This document shows positions 21,143-33,952 of a DNA stretch of 64,000 bases, piece after piece. This DNA is from Wyeomyia smithii (taxonomy: Eukaryota > Arthropoda > Insecta > Diptera > Culicidae), in assembly GCF_029784165.1 (NCBI RefSeq), contig NC_073696.1, positions 183,103,998 to 183,167,997 on the forward strand, written 5' to 3'. Numbering within the stretch: the stretch's first letter is position 1; every line of letters begins with the position of its first letter. Below the pieces are notes generated by a model, which ran no database searches, had not been told where the DNA came from, and saw only the letters and a program-made list of their open reading frames with translations. Position numbers and translations under genes: made by a program.

Positions 21143-23768
21143 ATTACTTACTTACTTACTTAGATGGCCATACGTCCTAAGACATGGCCTGCATAACGTG
21201 GTTCCGCCAATTCACTCGGTCCATGGCTGCCGGCCTCCAGTTCCACGGGCACCCGGTACTTTGCAGATCGTGCTCCATCTGGTCCACCCATCTCGCTCGT
21301 TGCGCCCCTCGCCTTCTCGTTTCCGCCGGATTTGAAGCGAACACCAATTTTGCAGGGTAGCTATCCGGCATTCTAGCTACATGCCCTGCCCAACATATCC
21401 TTCCAGCTTTAGCCACTTTCTGAATACTGGGTTCACCGTAGAGGCGCGCAAGCTCGTGGTTAATACTACGCCTCCACACTCCGTTCTCCTGCACACCGCC
21501 AAAGATGGTTCTTAGCACCCGACGTTCAAAAACTCCGAGTGCTCGCAAGGTCCCCTCGAGCATTGTCCACGTCTCATGCCCGTAGAAAACGACCGGTCTT
21601 ATTAGCGTTTTGTACAGGATACACTTGGTGCGAAGACTCAGATTATGCGACCGTAGTTTTTTATGGAGCCCATAGTAGGCACGACTTCCACTGATAATAC
21701 GTCTCTTTATCTCCCGGCTGGTATCGTTATTCTCAGTTACCAGAGAGCCGAGGTACACAAACTCGTCGACTACCTCGAACTCATCCCCGTCGATTGTTAC
21801 CGTATTGCCTAGGCGTGCCCTGTCGTGCTCGGACCCACCTGCAAGCATATACTTAGTTTTTGACGTATTAATCTTCAGTCCGATCCTATCTGCTTCACGT
21901 TTCAATCGGGGATACTGGTCTACCATCGTCTCAAATTTTCTGCCGACAATATCCACGTCATCCGCAAAGCAAATAAATTGACCTGATCTGTAGAAAATCG
22001 TGCCCCACATGTCAAACCCCGCTCGTCTCATAACACCCTCTAGCGCGACGTTAAACAATAAACAGGAGAGACCATCACCTTGTCGGAGCCCCCTGTGAGA
22101 CTCGAATAGGTCCGACGTTCCACCCGAAATTCTCACACAACACTTCACATCCTCCATCGTAGCCTCAATCAGTCTTGTCAGCTTCCCCGGGAAGCCGTTT
22201 TTGTCTAGAATTTTCCATAGCTCTTGTCGGTTTATTGAATCGTATGCGGCTTTAAAATCAACGAAAAGATGGTGTGTAGGGACTCTAAACTCACGGCATT
22301 TTTGGAGGATCTGCCGCAGTGTAAAGATCTGGTCTGTTGTAGACCGTCCTTCCATGAAGCCGGCCTGATAGCTTCCTACAAACCTGCTGGCTAATGGTGA
22401 CAGGCGTTGGAAGATGACCTGGGAAAACACTTTGTAGGCGGCATTCAGGACTGTGATCGCTCGATAGTTCTCGCAGTCTTAGTATGTCGCCCTTTTTGTG
22501 TATGGGGCAGATAACCCCTTCTTTCCACTCCTCCGGTAGCTGTTCTGTTTCCCAGATCTCGACGATCAGCCGATGCAGCGAGCTAGCCAGTTTGTCGGGG
22601 CCCATCTTAATAAGCTCAGCTCCGATGCCGTCTTTTCCGGCCGCTTTGTTGTTCTTGAGCTGCCGGATCGCATCCTTAACTTCGCTCATTGTTGGGGGTG
22701 GCACATCTTCGTCGTTCGTTGCACCGACCACGTCTTCTCCGCTCTTGTTGTGGTCTCCTGCTTGTACGCCATTCAGGTGTTCACCGTAGTGCTGCTTCCA
22801 CCTTTCGATCACCTCACGATCATCCGTCAAAATGCCCCCATTCTTATCCCTACACATTTCGGCTCGTGGGACAAAGCCTCTGCGGGATCCGTTGAGTTTT
22901 TGGTAGCACTTTCGTGTTTCGTGTGTGCGGTGCAGCTGCTCGAGTTCTTCACATTCCTCCTCTTCCTGGCGACGCTCTTTTTCCTTGAAGAGTTGGACTT
23001 GCTGCATCCGTTTCAGTCTATATCGCTCCACATTATGACGGTTAGCTCTACGCAGCATTGTTGCCCGCGCTGCGTTCTTCTCGTCCAAAATCTGCCGACA
23101 TTCTTCGGCAAACCACTCGTTACGTCGATTCGGTTGCACGTGTCCCAGGACTTCCTCCGCAGCACTGCTGATAGCTGTTTTCACGGCATTCCAGCGATCC
23201 CCTAGAAGGGCTTCTTCAAGCTCTCCCTTTTCTGGCAGTGCAGCTTCGAGCGATGACGCGTACTGTGTTGCGATGTCGTGTTGCTTCAGTCGCGCGAGAT
23301 TATACCGTGGCGGGCGACGGTACCGTATGTTATTCACAACGGATAGTTTTTGGCGTATCTTAAACATCACTAGGTAGTGATCCGAATCGATGTTAGCGCC
23401 TCGATGTGATCTGAGATCGATAATGTCCGAGAAGTGCCGACCATCTATCAAAACGTGGTCGATTTGTGTTTCTGTTCCATTCAGTGATCTCCAGGTGAGT
23501 CTATGGTGGAGGCTATGCTGAAAGAAGGTGCTACGTATGGCCATGTTCTTGGAGGTGGCGAAGTCGATTAGTCTGAGGCCATTTTCATTCGTCAGCTGGT
23601 GTGCACTGAATCGTCCAATCACCGGTCTGTACTCCTCCTCCTGGCCAACCTGAGCGTTGTAATCCCCGATGATGATCTTGACATCATGTTTTGGGCAGCG
23701 GTCATATTCACTCTCCAACTGCGCGTAGAATTGCGTTCGTTGCTGTTGTTTTTTAATGGTGCGGGCTC
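21143..23768 (-). mobile_element. RTE-type non-LTR retrotransposon, 5'-truncated
   Basis: On the minus strand the element begins inside the endonuclease and ends just after the ORF in a TAAG tandem tail (21143-21162), the short repeated tail typical of RTE elements. Only ~15 bp separates the ORF end from the tail, as usual for this clade. No RNase H is present. The upstream half of the endonuclease is absent, consistent with incomplete reverse transcription. Confidence 0.82.
21177..23768 (-). pseudogene. RTE endonuclease-reverse transcriptase
   Basis: Endonuclease blocks seen are VKIIIGDYNAQVG, NGLRLIDFA, TWRSLNGTETQIDHVLID and DSDHYLVMFKI. RT blocks are NKAAGKDGIGAELIKMG, LFVDFKAAYDSI, GLRQGDGLSCLLFNVALE and the catalytic FADD. 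The C-terminal RTE-specific region includes WAGHVARMPD and a final RARWVDQMEHDL block. A frameshift near 22,480, between HKKGDIL and the NYRAITVLNAAY-type block, separates the upstream frame (to 22291) from the downstream frame (21177-22430). The protein starts mid-domain because of 5' truncation, so no start codon is assigned. It resembles the mosquito JAM1/RTE group, but the family was not verified. Confidence 0.85.
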
Positions 23769-24337
23769 ACATCACAGAACAGATATGTAACTTCGAACAA
23801 AACTCTGCAGCAAATCGGTGCCCAAGCTTTCGCATTCATTTTTTGCTGTTCCATCCTAAATTGATTTCACAGTGCATCGTTCGAACAGTTCGCTCCAATA
23901 GTTTGAACATGCACCAAAAAAAAAAAATTGACTAGGCAAAAAGGTGATCTTGAATAGTTGAATCTATCAAAATCAAGTTAAGACGAGACCGCATTCAAGA
24001 GATCTTTAAAGTGGAAATTCATTAACAATTCACAATCAACGTCAATAGAACAAATTAAACTAAAAATCTTTGCCTAACAAATTTTCTTGGATCGTACACC
24101 TCACGACTGTTGAAACAATTTTTACCTGTTAGTTGATTTACTTGAATAAATTCGTTGGACTTGGAAACCGAATTTCTCGACCAACGACAATATTTTTTTC
24201 TCGCACCGTTTTTTATACCTAACACTAACTGATAGAAATGCATAGCAGACGCGCTGTACCAGCACTGCTTACGACGTTAGGTACAATGTAAAAAAATGAT
24301 TGTCGTTAGTCAAGATATTCAGTTTTCAACTTGGACA
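23769..24337. other. non-coding stretch, nothing recognised
   Basis: AT-rich DNA between the RTE copy and the target duplication of the second I-type element. Confidence 0.5.
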
Positions 24338-24349
24338 ACAATGAAATTC
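24338..24349. repeat. target-site duplication, 5' side of I-type element 2
   Basis: ACAATGAAATTC, identical to 32341-32352. Confidence 0.8.
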
Positions 24350-25785
24350 GTCATTTACAAGCTTCAATAAAACAATCAATATATGAATAGAACATTCTGT
24401 GCCGAACACGCATCAGTATCGGACGTGTGATCGGTGATCGCTCCGATAGAATATAAAACAAAAGACGTGTGAACAAGTGTTGGCATTGTTTGCCTGGTCG
24501 AGTGAAATAAATCCGGGTTCAAGGTCGCGCCTTTGTGCAACTTTTTCGCATCGTGACTACCAGCTGGTGCGTAAGCCGATTTGGCTGCTGGCTGAATTGT
24601 GCTACAGCAGTGGACGAGACACAAAAGAGGAAAAAGAAGAAGCCATCAGTTGACAGTGAGTTGTATCGCTGTGTGGAGTGATCTCACACCTGGCTCGCTG
24701 CTGGTGGCTGTTTGGTGCTGCTGTATTGGTGCTGCTGGCTGTAACGGCTGCAACTTCGAACGATCGGACAACCAACCTTACTGGAAGGGAGAAGTAAAAA
24801 GGTACGTGCTCTTGTCGGCGCTAGTGCGCTAGACTTAGCGGGATGGATGTAGATCCCTCGCCTCCCGCGCCACCATCCCCGAACCCCTCTGACCCTGACC
24901 CTTCTGTTACCCCCTCCCCTGTTCATTCTTCAGTCCCCCCTCGCCCCAGGCTTTACCCAGACGGAGCCCAGGGCAGCTATGCTGTCTATTTTCGGCCAAA
25001 GGCGGGACCGAAATCGAAACAGTTGAACCTCTTGCAGATTTCTAAAGACCTGACGAAGGAGTACAAGGGCGTGACCGAAATTTCCAAGGTCCGGCCTAAC
25101 AAGCTCCGTGTCGTGGTCAGTAACCTGAAAGAGGCCAACGATATAGCTTGCTCTGAGCTCTTCACACGCGAGCATCGCGTTTACATACCCGCACGAGACG
25201 TGGAGATCGACGGTGTCATAACCGATTCGAGTCTGTCCGTCGAGTGTATACTGGCAAGTGCCAAAGGGTGCTTTAAAAACAAAACCTGTCCCGATGTAAA
25301 GGTGCTCGACTGCAAGCAATTGCGGTCAGCATCGATCATCGGTGGCAAAACAGTATACACCCCGTCAGACTCGTTTCGAGTTACGTTCGCCGGTTCAGCG
25401 CTAACAAGCCACGTCTCGATCCACCGGGTTCGTCTCCCTGTGCGATTATATGTGCCTCGCGTCATGAACTGCCTGAATTGTAAGCAGTTAGGCCACACCG
25501 CCGCCTACTGCTGCAATAAGGCACGTTGTGGCAAGTGTGGGGAGAATCATGCGGATGATTCCTGCAGTAAAAATGCTGAAAAATGCATTCACTGTGGGGA
25601 GAGTCAGCATGAGCTCTCGACATGTGCGGTGTACATGCAGCGCAGGGATAAAATAAAGAGGTCTCTCAAAGAGCGTTCGAAGAGTTCTTACGCTGAGATG
25701 CTGAAGAAGACCGTTACCACTTCTCCCATTACATCAAACCCTTATGATCTGTTGTCCTCTGATGAAACCGATTCTGACGATTCAC

Positions 25786-25790
25786 CAGCG
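25786..25790. repeat. 5 bp target duplication, left side of fold-back
   Basis: CAGCG, repeated at 27834-27838 on the other side of the insertion. Confidence 0.75.
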
Positions 25791-27833
25791 CACAGTGGTC
25801 CAATAAGGCGAAAAGTGGAACTTAATTTCATAGCGCCTTTCAACTTCATCCTAGCTTAATAGTGTCTTCGGAGCAATTGTTTGTATGAATGACCCGCATA
25901 ATTGCAAATTGTCAAAAATATGAAAAGTTTACTACACTAAAAATGAAAAAATTAACTTTTTTGTGTTAAGAGATAGAAGAATAGTTAATTCAGCAAAGTT
26001 GTAGTAAATTCAAAAATAAGAAACTTTGTTGAACAAATGAAAATTCTATCTCTTTTCGGTACAAAGTTATAAAGTACACTACATGGAACTTATTTAAAAG
26101 TTAGTTTTTTGTACTTAACTTTTGTTAGATGCATTTTACACGAAAGTGTAGTTCGGAGGAATTGTTATGGCACACAAAACACACATTTTTGCCGAAGACC
26201 ATATATCTCCAGGACTTTTCCTTACAAAGTTATATCATATTTTAGCTTATTTTTTCGATAACTTCAAGAACGTATAGGTTAAAAAGGGGCAAGTGGAATC
26301 ATGATGTCAATACTTTTCCTTGAAGTTAAGCTGAAGTACTATAAACTTCTTTAGGTTCCATTTGTCCCAACCCACCCATTTTAGATTACGGCGAGCATAT
26401 GTCACAGTAGGTTTTCATATATCAAAAATACTAACTTTTTTGTGTTGGGAGATAGAGGAATGGTTTTTTCGGCAAAGTTTTAGAACGTACAAAAATATGA
26501 AACTTTGTTGAACAAACAAAATTTCTATCTTCATTGGGAACAGAGTTACAGAGTATTTCATGTAAAAGTTACTTAAAAGTTAGTTTTTTGTATTTAACTT
26601 TTGTTAGTTACATTTCACAAGAAAACGTTGTTCTAAAGAAGCATTTGGGCATACAAAATACAAGTTTTTGTTGAAGGCCACACATCTCCAGGACTTATCC
26701 TTACAAAGATATAGCACATTTCAGCATATTTGTTCGATAATTTTAAGAACGTATAAAGGAAAAAGGGGCAAATGGAATCATGATGTCAATTCTTTTTCTC
26801 TAAGTTTAGCTCAAGTGCTCAAGACTTCTATAAGTTTCATCCGTCCCAATCCACCTAATCTTTATTCTATACGTTGTTGAAGTTATCGAAAAAATATGCT
26901 GAAATGCGCTATAACTTTGTAAGGAAAAGTCGTGGAGATGTGTGGCCTTCAACAAAAACGTGTGTTTTGTATGCCCAAATGCTTCTTTAGAACAACGTTT
27001 TCTTGTGAAATGTAACTAACAAAAGTTAAATACAAAAAACTAACTTTTAAGTAACTTTTACATGAAATATTCTGTAACTCTGTTCCCAATGAAGATAGAA
27101 ATTTTGTTTGTTCAACAAAGTTTCATATTTTTATACGTTCTAAAACTTTGCCGAATAAACTATTCCTCTATCTCTTAACACAAAAAAGTTAGTATTTTTG
27201 ATATATGAAAACCTACTGTGACATATGCTCGCCGTACTCTAAAATGGGTGGATTGGGACAAATGGAATCTAAAGAAGTTTATAGTACTTCAGCTTAACTT
27301 CAAGAAAAAGTATTGACATCATGATTCCACTTGCCCCTTTTTAACCTATACGTTCTTGAAGTTATCGAAAATATAAGCTAAAATATGATATAACTTTGTA
27401 AGGAAAAGTCCTGGAGGTATATGGTCTTCGGCAAAAATGTGTGTTTTGTGTGCCATAACAATTCCTCCGAACTACACTTTCGTGTAAAATGCATTTAACA
27501 AAAGTTAAGTACAAAAAACTAACTTTTAAATAAGTTTCATGTAGTGTACTTTATAACTTTGTACCGAAAAGAGATAGGATTTTCATTTGTTCAACAAAGT
27601 TTCATATTTTTGAATTTACTACAACTTTGCTGAAATAACTATTCTTCTATCTCTTAACACAAAAAAGTTTTTTTTTTGATTTTTAGTATGGTAAACTTTT
27701 CATATTTTTTGATAATTTGCGATTATGCGGGTCATTCATACAAACAATTGCTCCGAAGACACTATTAAGCTAGGATGAAGTTGAAAGGGGCTATGGAATT
27801 AAGTTCCACTTTTTGCCTTATTGGACCACTGTG
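25791..27833. mobile_element. 2,043 bp fold-back element nested in ORF1
   Basis: The ends read CACAGTGGTCCAATAAGGC and its reverse complement. The palindrome continues almost to the centre (~26760-26868), giving arms of about 960-980 bp. Each arm holds two diverged copies of a ~500 bp block (for example AACTTTTTTGTGTT ... GTTGAACAAA ... CTTTTGTTAG at 25945-26130 and again at 26437-26610), so the layout is A1-A2 / A2'-A1'. The 5 bp duplication CAGCG flanks it. No transposase frame is seen. Confidence 0.85.
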
Positions 27834-27838
27834 CAGCG
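27834..27838. repeat. 5 bp target duplication, right side of fold-back
   Basis: CAGCG, partner of 25786-25790. Confidence 0.75.
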
Positions 27839-28232
27839 GGAACATCTTACGCCAATCCTGGGGAGTCTAGAAAGAGGAAAAATATTTCCTCTCCTAAACT
27901 TCCCAGAAAAGGTACTAAGATTTCTCAAAGTGAAATGAAAGTTACAAGCAAACCAAACAGTGCTGCGGAAAAACCGAAGCAAACTCCTCCTGGGCTTGCA
28001 AATTTAAAGTCCCAGAAGGAGTTCCCAGCACTGCCAGGAACATCTAAAACCCCAGTTGTTCCTTTTGCACATCCAGTTGATGAAACAAACTCTGGATTAG
28101 TGAAATTTTCTGACATTGTGGACTGGATTTTTGAAACTTTCAATGTACCCGATCCAATTAAAATTTTTCTTACAGCATTTCTCCCAACAGTTAGATCATT
28201 TTTGAAGCAGTTGACTGCCCAATGGCCCCTCC

Positions 28233-31200
28233 TTGCAGCGATCGTATCCTTCGATGCCTAATTCAACTGCGTATATGAAGGATTCTATCTCTGTCTTACA
28301 GTGGAATTGTAGAAGTATTTTACCAAAAATTGATTCGTTTAAAGTTTTGATAAATAAAAACAAATGCGATGCATTTTCCCTTTGTGAAACTTGGCTTACT
28401 TCAAATATTGATCTCAACTTCCATGATTTTAATATTATTCGCCTTGATCGAGATACCGCATATGGAGGAGTACTTTTAGGGATTAAAAAGTGCTATTCTT
28501 TCTATCGTATTAACCTCCTCTCGATTCCAGGCATCGAAGTTGTCGCATGTCAAACGACAATACAAGGTAAAGAGCTTTGTATTGCCTCAATATATATATT
28601 CCTCCCAGAGCACAGGTTGGGCAACGGCTGCTCTTTGATTTAATAGAACTTCTTCCCTCGCCACGTTTGATTTTGGGAGACTTCAACTCTCATGGCGTGG
28701 CTTGGGGTTTCCCTTACAATGATAACCGCTCCTCTTTAATCTATAACCTTTGCGATGACTTCTACATGACTATTTTAAACAACGGCGAAATGACACGTAT
28801 CCCGAAACCTCCAGCGCGCCCAAGCGCTTTGGATCTATCCTTATGTTCGACGTCGCTACGGTTGGATTGCACATGGAAGGTAATCCTCGATCCTCACGAT
28901 AGCGACCATTTGCCTATTCTTATTTCAATTAATAACGGGTCAACTCGCATGCGACCAGTTGACATTCCGTATGACCTCACACGGAATGTTGATTGGAAGT
29001 TATACGAGGAAATGATTTCAAAAGCGGTCGATTCGATTCAACATCATCCACCACTTGAAGAATACAACCTCCTCGCGGGCTTGATTCTCGACGCCGCGTT
29101 GCAAGCCCAAACGAAGAAATATCCCGGCGTAACGATTAAAGAACGGCCTCCCACTCCGTGGTGGGACCAAGAGTGCTCCGATGTCTACACGCAAAGATCC
29201 GACGCGTTTTTGGCCTACCAGAAGGGAGGTATACCTGGCGACTATTTACGGTATTCGGAGCTTGATACCAAGCTTAAAAGCTTGGCTAAAGCAAAGAAAC
29301 GCGGATATTGGCGTCGGTTCGTGAACGAGACGTCGAGGGAGACATCGATGAGCACTCTTTGGAACACAGCCCGAAGAATGCGGAATCGCGTAACGGTCAA
29401 CGAAAGCGAGGTGTCTTCAAGTAGGTGGATATTTGATTTTGCCAGGAAAGTATGTCCGGACTCTGTTCCTGAGCAAAATATTGTTCGTGATGCGTCTCCG
29501 GGCCACGACGCGATAGAATCACCTTTTACGATGGCAGAATTTTCAGTTGCCCTCCTGTCCTGTAACAATAACGCGCCTGGGTTAGATAGAATCAAATTCA
29601 ACTTGTTGAAGAATCTACCCGGCAATGCCAAGAGGCGCTTGTTGAACTTGTTCAATAAGTTCCTGGAGCAAAACATTGTACCGCAGGATTGGAGGCAAGT
29701 GAAGGTGATCGCCATCCAAAAACCAGGGAAACCAGCTTCTGATCACAACTCTTATAGGCCGATTGCAATGCTATCCTGTATCCGGAAATTGATGGAAAAA
29801 ATTATACTCCGTCGTTTAGACCATTGGGTCGAATCAAATGGCCTACTATCGGATACTCAATTTGGCTTCCGCCGTGCCAAAGGGACGAATGATTGTCTTG
29901 CGCTGCTTTCAACAGATATTCAGCTGGCGTATGCTCGCAAAGAACAAATGGCGTCTGTGTTCTTGGACATTAAGGGGGCTTTTGATTCCGTTTCTATTGA
30001 CATTCTTTCGGGCAAACTTCACCGACAAGGATTTTCTCCAATTTTTGAACAATTTTTTGCACAATTTGTTGTCCGAAAAGCACATGCATTTTACGCACGG
30101 CGATTTGGCAACTTTTCGCATTAGCTACATGGGTCTTCCCCAGGGCTCATGTTTAAGCCCCCTTCTTTACAACTTTTATGTAAATGACATCGACGAATGT
30201 CTGGCAAATTCATGCACGATAAGACAACTTGCAGACGACAGTGTAATCTCTGTTACAGGAGCCAAAGCTGCCGATTTGCAAGGACCATTGCAAGATACCT
30301 TGGACAATTTGTCTGCTTGGGCTTTACAGCTAGGTATCGAATTCTCTCCGGAGAAGACTGAGATAGTAGTTTTTTCTAGGAAGCATGAACCTGCTCAGCT
30401 TCAAACACAATTTATGGGTAAAACGATTTCTCAGGTTTTGGTACACATATATCTTGGTATCTGGTTCGACTCTAAAGGCACCTGGGGTTGTCACGTGAGG
30501 TATCTGATGAAAAAATGTCAACAAAGAGTGAATTTTCTTCGTACAATAACCGGACAATGGTGGGGAGCCCATCCAGGAGACCATATAAGGCTTTACCAAA
30601 CAACGATATTGTCTGTTATTGAATACGGGTGTTTCTGCTTCCGCTCCGCAGCAAACACACATCTGATCAAACTGGAGCGAATACAATATCGTTGTTTGCG
30701 TATCGCCTTAGGTTGCATGCAATCGACCCATACGATGAGTTTGGAGGTCTTAGCTGGAGTACTACCATTGAAAAACCGCTTTTAAAGCCTGTCTTCTCGT
30801 ATTCTTATCAAATGTGAGGTCTTGAACCGTCCCGTGATTGAAAATTTTGAAAGGTTAATCGAACTTAATTCTCAAACCCGTTTTATGACATTGTATTTCC
30901 ATCACATGTCCCAAAATATTAACCCTTCTTCGAATATTCCAAATCGTGTCGACTTATCAAATACTTCTGATTCTACTGTGTTTTTCGATACATCCATGAT
31001 AGAAGAAACTCGTGGAATCCCGGATCATTTACGCGTGCAGCAGATCCCCAAATTTTTTTCCAATAAATATCGAAACATCAACTGCGACAATATGTTCTAC
31101 ACTGACGGATCACTTCTTGATGGGTCCACTGGCTTCGGTATTTTCAATAACAATTTAACCGTCTCCCATTAGCTTGATAATCCTGCTTCTGTTTACGTCG

Positions 31201-31943
31201 CAGAATTGGCTGCAATTCAGTACACCCTAGGGATAATCGAAAAAATGCCCACGGACCACTATTTAATCTTTACGGACAGTCTCAGTTCCATTGAGGCTCT
31301 CCGATCGATGAAAGATGTTAAGCACTCTCCGTATTTCCTGGGGAAAATACGGGAACATCTGAGTGCTTTATCCGAAAAATCGTTTCAGATTACCTTAGCG
31401 TGGGTCCCTTCTCACTGCTCGATACCGGGCAATGAGAAAGCGGACTCTTTGGCTAAGGTGGGCGCAACAAACGGTGATATTTATGAAAGACCAATTGCTT
31501 TTAATGAATTTTTCGCACTTGTACGTCAGAATACGATCATCAGTTGGCAAAATGCTTGGACCAGAGAGGAATTGGGAAGGTGGTTACATTCCATAATCCC
31601 CAAAGTATCGACGAACCCGTGGTTCAAGGGGTTGGATGTAGGTCGGGATTTCATTTGTGTGATGTCCCGGCTTATGTCCAATCACTATAGATTTGACGCG
31701 CATCTCCGTCGTGTTGGGCTCGGGAAAAGTGGTATCTGTGCCTGTGGTGAGGGTTATCACGACATAGAGCATGTGGTTTGGTCATGCCCTGTACACCGTG
31801 ACGCCAGGTCTAAATTAATAGCTTCCCTGCAGGTCGAAAGTAGGCAGCCGGCTGTTCCTGTTCGTGATGTCTTGGCGAGCCGTGACCTATCCTGCATGTC
31901 CCTTATATACGTTTTCCTGAAATCCATCCACGCCCCAGTTTAA
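28233..31943 (+). pseudogene. I-type ORF2 polyprotein: APE endonuclease, RT, RNase H
   Basis: Endonuclease: VLQWNCRSIL, LCETWL, LGDFNSHG and DSDHLPI. RT: NNAPGLDRIKFN, VFLDIKGAFDSV, GLPQGSCLSPLLYNFY and LADD. RNase H: FYTDGS, AELAAIQY, FTDSLSS and WVPSHCSIPGNEKAD. A C-terminal CACGEGYHDIEHVVWSC cluster follows. Defects: a frameshift near 28,595 in a TATATATAT run inside the endonuclease (SIYI/YIPPRA), a frameshift near 30,045 in a T-rich run before the catalytic RT block, a TAA at 30783-30785 and a TAG at 31170-31172. The start is probably one of the ATGs between 28233 and 28278, overlapping the ORF1 end. The same Leu-ADD variant appears in both I-type copies, so it is a family trait and not a mutation. 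Confidence 0.88.
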
Positions 31944-32340
31944 TCCTATTTCCTTCCGCCTACATCCAACCAAACGACAAGAACACGTTAAGACCCCGGA
32001 TCCGGAAACAGCAACTAGACCCGCACGATACTCTCAGGTCCCGAGGGAGACAACCCAATATGCCAGTCCGTAATATCTTGGCCCAGCAGCGGAACATATT
32101 CAATATGCTGCTTACCTATGGCGATGGAAAACCATCAAACAACAAATCAGTGCTTTTAATGCAAAACATTCTAGCTTTAAGTTAGATTTAGTTTCAGCTC
32201 GTAGTCGGCAGCGAGGATAAAAAATTTGCTTTTAGTTATTAAGATATTTTAGAAAGTAAGCTACCAGATATAATTGGCGCCGTTAAACATTAAATTGTAT
32301 TTGTGCCGTGTCAAATAAATTATAGATGAAGAAAAAAAAA

Positions 32341-32352
32341 ACAATGAAATTC
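32341..32352. repeat. target-site duplication, 3' side of I-type element 2
   Basis: ACAATGAAATTC directly after the poly-A tail, partner of 24338-24349. Confidence 0.8.
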
Positions 32353-32814
32353 ATTAAAAATATATCTACATTAAAACCGATGCACGTATGCGGGTGGTAC
32401 TGTACGTTTATCGTGAAAAGGCACCCTCGCTATACCAGTACCGGGGAGAACAAAGGATTCTCTTGACGAAAAAGCGGCGAGAACTCATACAGTCCTTTTG
32501 TTGAATGAATGGAATATAAGCGTAATGAAATTTCGAGTGTAAAATGCGTTCTCTCCACCGCTAGATGTCGATACTTAAAATAAAGAGATTTTGTCTCGTT
32601 TTTGGTTCTTCAGTTGAACAGATGTGCTGGCATGCATGCTAACTATCCAGCATGGTTTGGTTATGGTTATTTTTCATGCTTTATATATCACCTTGAGCAT
32701 TTCCGAAAAATCGCTGACAAAATGCACATCTTTTGCCCTATAACTTCCGTTAGACCCATATAAACATCGGGAGATTTTGTCAGAAAGTAGACTGGCATGC
32801 ATGCTAACTACCCA
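32353..32814. other. host-like DNA with a duplicated GGCATGCATGCTAACTA unit
   Basis: CTGGCATGCATGCTAACTATCCAGCATGG-type sequence occurs at about 32627-32655 and again from 32792, where the second copy is interrupted by the insertion at 32815. No gene is seen. Confidence 0.45.
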
Positions 32815-33952
32815 CACACGAAGAAAATATTACCAAGCGAACATGTAAAAACGACTTAAGTTTACGTATACCTGAATGTCTTCACTGGTTTAGATAAATA
32901 ATACTCATAAAAATTGGTGAAATCAACGCAACAACTCAATAAAATGCGAATACCTAATTTTGGACAAAATTTTTTATGGAGATTTTGATGTTGATGTTTC
33001 AAGGTATTCAATTTTACCTAAATGATGACTTCCGTAAGATACTCAAAAGTAGGTAAATCGCTTTTACCTACACGGTTAAATGAAGCTACCTGATTATGAG
33101 TACGAAAACTACCAGTTTTTGAGTTCGCCTAAGCGAAGTTCGATTTTGAGTAACTTTGATTGAGTGAAATTGGAAGAAAAAACTCACATGATGGAATAAT
33201 ACAGTATACTTATTTTTGAGTGAAATATTCTAGGTTGTATTAATTATGAAATTGGTAGTTTCCTTCGATGCCTTCCATCAATAATTTTCGCGGCTCGAGG
33301 GGTTTTGATTTACCTGTTTTCGGATGAAAATTTTTCATCTGCCACAGTGCTGTCAAGAAAGAAACAGTTGTAAAATTACAGTGTTTTTTTTACGAGCGCT
33401 AAAAACTCGTTTTTTTTTGTGCAAAAAGGTTCGCAATAGTATTTTGTTTGCTTTTAATGTATTCAAAGTGAATGTAGAATCTTCATCGATTAGCGAAAGG
33501 TAAGGTTTGAGATTTTTAAATGCGAGGTTCCCTACTTTTAGGTACTCAGTACTATCGAATTGAGTAAAAAGAACTTAATTTTGGGTTGAAATTACTTATT
33601 TTTGTGAAAATATGTCATGACAAGCTACTTAGTTTTGGGTGAAGTTTACTCACTGATATGTTAAAACTACCCACTTTGCATTACCATTGATCTGTAAAAC
33701 AAACTAGTTGTGGGTTAAATTGACGAAATTAATCGTTAAAACTACCTGTTTTTGTTGAAAATCATGATCTGAAACATCCTAATATGCGTTGAAACTAGTC
33801 ATTTTTGTTTCTGTTTTATTTCATATGCTACCAATTTTTAGGTAGATTTCGTTATCCAATTATAAGTATGATCATATAACTCAAAAGTAGGTGCGGTTTA
33901 AGGGGATTTTGAGTGATTTCTTCTTATACATAGGTTTTTCCCGGTAAGCGTG
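32815..33952. mobile_element. 1.14 kb AT-rich insertion inside a duplicated unit
   Basis: The unit at 32627 shows the uninterrupted arrangement ACTATCCAGCATGG. In the second copy ACTACCCA is followed by foreign sequence starting CACACGAAG and ending GGTAAGCGTG, after which CAGCATGG resumes. That gives a 2 bp CA duplication and weak inverted ends (CACACG / CACGCTTACC). The interior repeats words of the type TACTCAAAA..TAGGTA in both orientations and encodes nothing recognisable. Confidence 0.5.

Larger units (their letters stand above)
24843..28261 (+). pseudogene. I-type ORF1, split by fold-back insertion
   Basis: The N-terminal part is Pro/Ser-rich (residues 1-40), then VYFRPKAG and YIPARDVEIDGVIT blocks shared with the minus-strand element, then knuckles at residues 210-223 (CLNCKQLGHTAAYC), 229-241 (irregular) and 248-261 (CIHCGESQHELSTC). 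Coding stops at 25790 with the insertion and resumes at 27834. Across the two parts the frame is continuous if the insertion and one CAGCG are ignored. The tail is Lys/Ser/Pro-rich and ends in a hydrophobic segment near FSDIVDWIF. Known role: RNA-binding gag-like protein of the retrotransposon RNP. Start chosen: the ATG at 24843, which gives a length similar to the relative. Confidence 0.85.
24350..32340 (+). mobile_element. I-type non-LTR retrotransposon, full length, carrying a nested fold-back
   Basis: A perfect 12 bp target duplication and a poly-A tail (32331-32340) mark the ends. Order: ~490 bp 5' UTR, ORF1 (24843 on, interrupted at 25790), fold-back insertion (25791-27833), rest of ORF1 to 28261, ORF2 (28233-31943), ~400 bp 3' UTR. 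Without the insertion and one copy of its 5 bp duplication, the element is 5,943 bp, close to the minus-strand relative. ORF1 and ORF2 overlap by a few codons here, unlike the 70 bp gap in the relative. Damage in ORF2 and the insertion in ORF1 make it non-autonomous. Confidence 0.88.

Noticed and set aside
22484..23205. Plus-strand frames of 101 and 210 codons
   Set aside because: They lie antisense to the RTE coding region, which has clear domain motifs on the minus strand.
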